DNA of 64,000 bases from Cupriavidus necator N-1 (GTDB lineage: Bacteria > Pseudomonadota > Gammaproteobacteria > Burkholderiales > Burkholderiaceae), in NCBI RefSeq assembly GCF_000219215.1, contig NC_015726.1, forward strand, positions 1,364,001 through 1,428,000, given 5' to 3'. This document shows positions 62,958 to 64,000 of the stretch, in pieces. The notes beneath the pieces were generated by a model. The model saw only the letters and a list, made by a program, of their open reading frames with translations, was not told the origin of the DNA and searched no databases. Every line of letters begins with the position of its first letter. Positions within the stretch are counted from its first letter, which is position 1. Position numbers and translations under genes: made by a program.

Positions 62958-63743
62958 TCAGGCGGCAGCTTCGGTCACGTAGCCCATGCCGCGCGAGATC
63001 TGCAGCGCCGTGTCCTTCAGGTTCTGCAGCCAGCTGTCCTGCAGCCGGTCGGCCGGCGCCGACAGCGACAGCCCGGCCACCAGCCGGCGCGAATCGTCAT
63101 AGATGCCGGCAGCAATGCAGCGCACGCCAAGTTCCAGCTCTTCATTGTCGCGCGCATAGCCGTTGGAGCGCACCCAGCTGAGTTCCCGCTCGAGCTTGGT
63201 CAGGTCGGTGATCGAGGTGCGCGTATGTCCGGCCAGCCCGGTGCGGGTGGCGTAGTTGCGCACGCGCGCGGCTTCGTCCGCAGCCAGGAACAGCTTGCCG
63301 ACCGAGGTCAGGTGCAGCGGCGCGCGGCCGCCGATGGCGCGCACCACCTGCATGCCCGAGCGCTCGCTGTAGGCGCGCTCGATGTAGACGATCTCGTCGC
63401 CCTGGCGCACCGACAGGTTCACGGTCTGGCCGGTGACGCGGTGCAGCGCGCGCATCGGCGCCAGCGCCGCGTCGCGCACCGACAGGCGTGCCTTGACCAG
63501 GTTGCCCAGTTCCAGCAGCCGCATGCCGAGCCGGTAGCTGCCGGGATCGGAGCGGTCGACAAAGCGGCAGGCCACCATGTCGTTGAGGATGCGGTGGGCA
63601 GTTGAGGGATGCAGCCCCGTGGCCAGTGACAGCTCTTTCAGGCTGACCGGGTCGGCGTGCTGCGCGAGCGCGTCCAGCAGGGTCATCATGCGCTCGATGA
63701 CCTGGATGGACGTCTTGCCGGGTGACTTGTCTGCGTCGGACAT
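62958..63743 (-). CDS. IclR-family transcriptional regulator
   Basis: 261 residues. The N-terminal winged helix (VSLKELSLATGLHPSTAHRI) and the C-terminal GAF-like ligand-binding domain (VVRAIGGRAPLHLTSVGKLF, then LELGVRCIAAGIYDDSRRLV) are complete. It is divergent from the LutA-like gene, 235 bp away, which it probably controls; the region between them carries the TGAAAATTTCA element. Confidence 0.93.
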   Translation of the reverse strand: MSDADKSPGKTSIQVIERMMTLLDALAQHADPVSLKELSLATGLHPSTAHRILNDMVACRFVDRSDPGSYRLGMRLLELGNLVKARLSVRDAALAPMRALHRVTGQTVNLSVRQGDEIVYIERAYSERSGMQVVRAIGGRAPLHLTSVGKLFLAADEAARVRNYATRTGLAGHTRTSITDLTKLERELSWVRSNGYARDNEELELGVRCIAAGIYDDSRRLVAGLSLSAPADRLQDSWLQNLKDTALQISRGMGYVTEAAA

Positions 63744-63810
63744 AGATGGGAAAAAGAAAAATGTTGCCTTGCGGCATTTTTAAGCGTCTGCCTGATTCTA
63801 TCTCGCATTG

Positions 63811-63821
63811 TGAAAATTTCA
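63811..63821. promoter_or_regulatory. TGAAAATTTCA element between the IclR and LutA-like genes
   Basis: Identical 11-mer to the one upstream of aceE (45,287-45,297), in an AT-rich stretch 68 bp upstream of the IclR start. Confidence 0.45.
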
Positions 63822-63978
63822 ATAGGTGAAATGACATTACCGTAAGAAATGCCCGGTGATGTCGCTCGCGTAAGTGATGTGCATTGCACCCGATTCACGC
63901 CCTTGCTGAACGGTTTGTGCGCCACGCGCGACGCAAACGCGCATAATTGTGGGGTTTCGGGGTCTGGAGAAGTCGACA

Positions 63979-64000
63979 ATGCGAGTTGGTCTGTTCGCCA
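63979..64000 (+). CDS. Start of a LutA-like (Fe-S)-binding protein, cut by window end
   Basis: Only MRVGLFA is visible, with GGAGA upstream. This is the usual opening of LutA/YkgE-type lactate-oxidation proteins (CCG-domain family), and the divergent IclR regulator fits that role. The call rests on seven residues and context. Confidence 0.4.

Overview
The window looks like chromosome 1 of a Cupriavidus species close to C. necator H16 (Ralstonia eutropha). The basis is high GC, a PHB granule phasin that I recognise as almost the H16 PhaP1 sequence, and the betaproteobacterial pdhA-pdhB-orf-pdhL order. No database search was run, so the species is an inference.

Region 1 (1 to about 17,406) is an accessory island dominated by a defective prophage. 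From the left it holds the C-terminal part of a HEPN-type protein, then a leftward, tightly overlapping early operon: integrase, DUF4224 excisionase-like protein, DUF1643 protein, a phage protein of the morphogenetic type, an SPPY DNA methyltransferase, a C5 methyltransferase with five internal repeats, and small unknowns. Rightward single genes interrupt this operon. A divergent CII-like gene is fused near 10.72 kb to the 3' end of a tail-collar gene, so head, packaging and most tail genes are missing. The right part keeps tail-fibre assembly and a full lysis cassette (holin-like, GH24 SAR endolysin, Rz and an embedded Rz1). Small membrane genes and an HNH-type gene follow. The island ends at a 50-bp 3' fragment of tRNA-Pro(GGG) with the tRNA's own terminator, which marks the right attachment site.

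Region 2 (about 16.2 to 21.3 kb) straddles that border. It has two loci with LexA (SOS) boxes carrying paralogous small genes of unknown function, a HigBA toxin-antitoxin pair with two palindromes, a cupin protein and several small unknown proteins.

Region 3 (21.3 to 45.1 kb) is ordinary chromosome: 180-kDa-class NAD-glutamate dehydrogenase, a MarR regulator divergent from an acetyl-CoA hydrolase/CoA-transferase, a secreted repeat protein, a Bug-family solute-binding protein, two identical tRNA-Lys(CTT) genes flanking a LysR regulator and an 8-oxoguanine deaminase-like amidohydrolase, a SulP transporter with a MarR regulator, xthA, prlC, folD, a CbiM-like membrane protein, and a FixL/FixJ-like two-component pair.

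Region 4 (45.1 to 55.6 kb) is the pyruvate dehydrogenase operon (aceE, aceF, a proteasome-like BPH gene, lpdA), a usp-small ORF-amrS operon, and phaP1 with a visible sigma70 promoter and PhaR sites. Pyruvate oxidation supplies acetyl-CoA, and PhaP coats the PHB that stores it.

Region 5 (55.9 to 64.0 kb) has a histone-deacetylase-like amidohydrolase overlapping an EamA exporter, a thioesterase overlapping a nitroreductase, PbpG, an FAD-linked 2-hydroxyacid dehydrogenase, a FadR-type and an IclR-type regulator, and the first codons of a LutA-like gene running off the right edge. Many genes here concern acetyl-CoA, pyruvate, lactate and PHB carbon flow.
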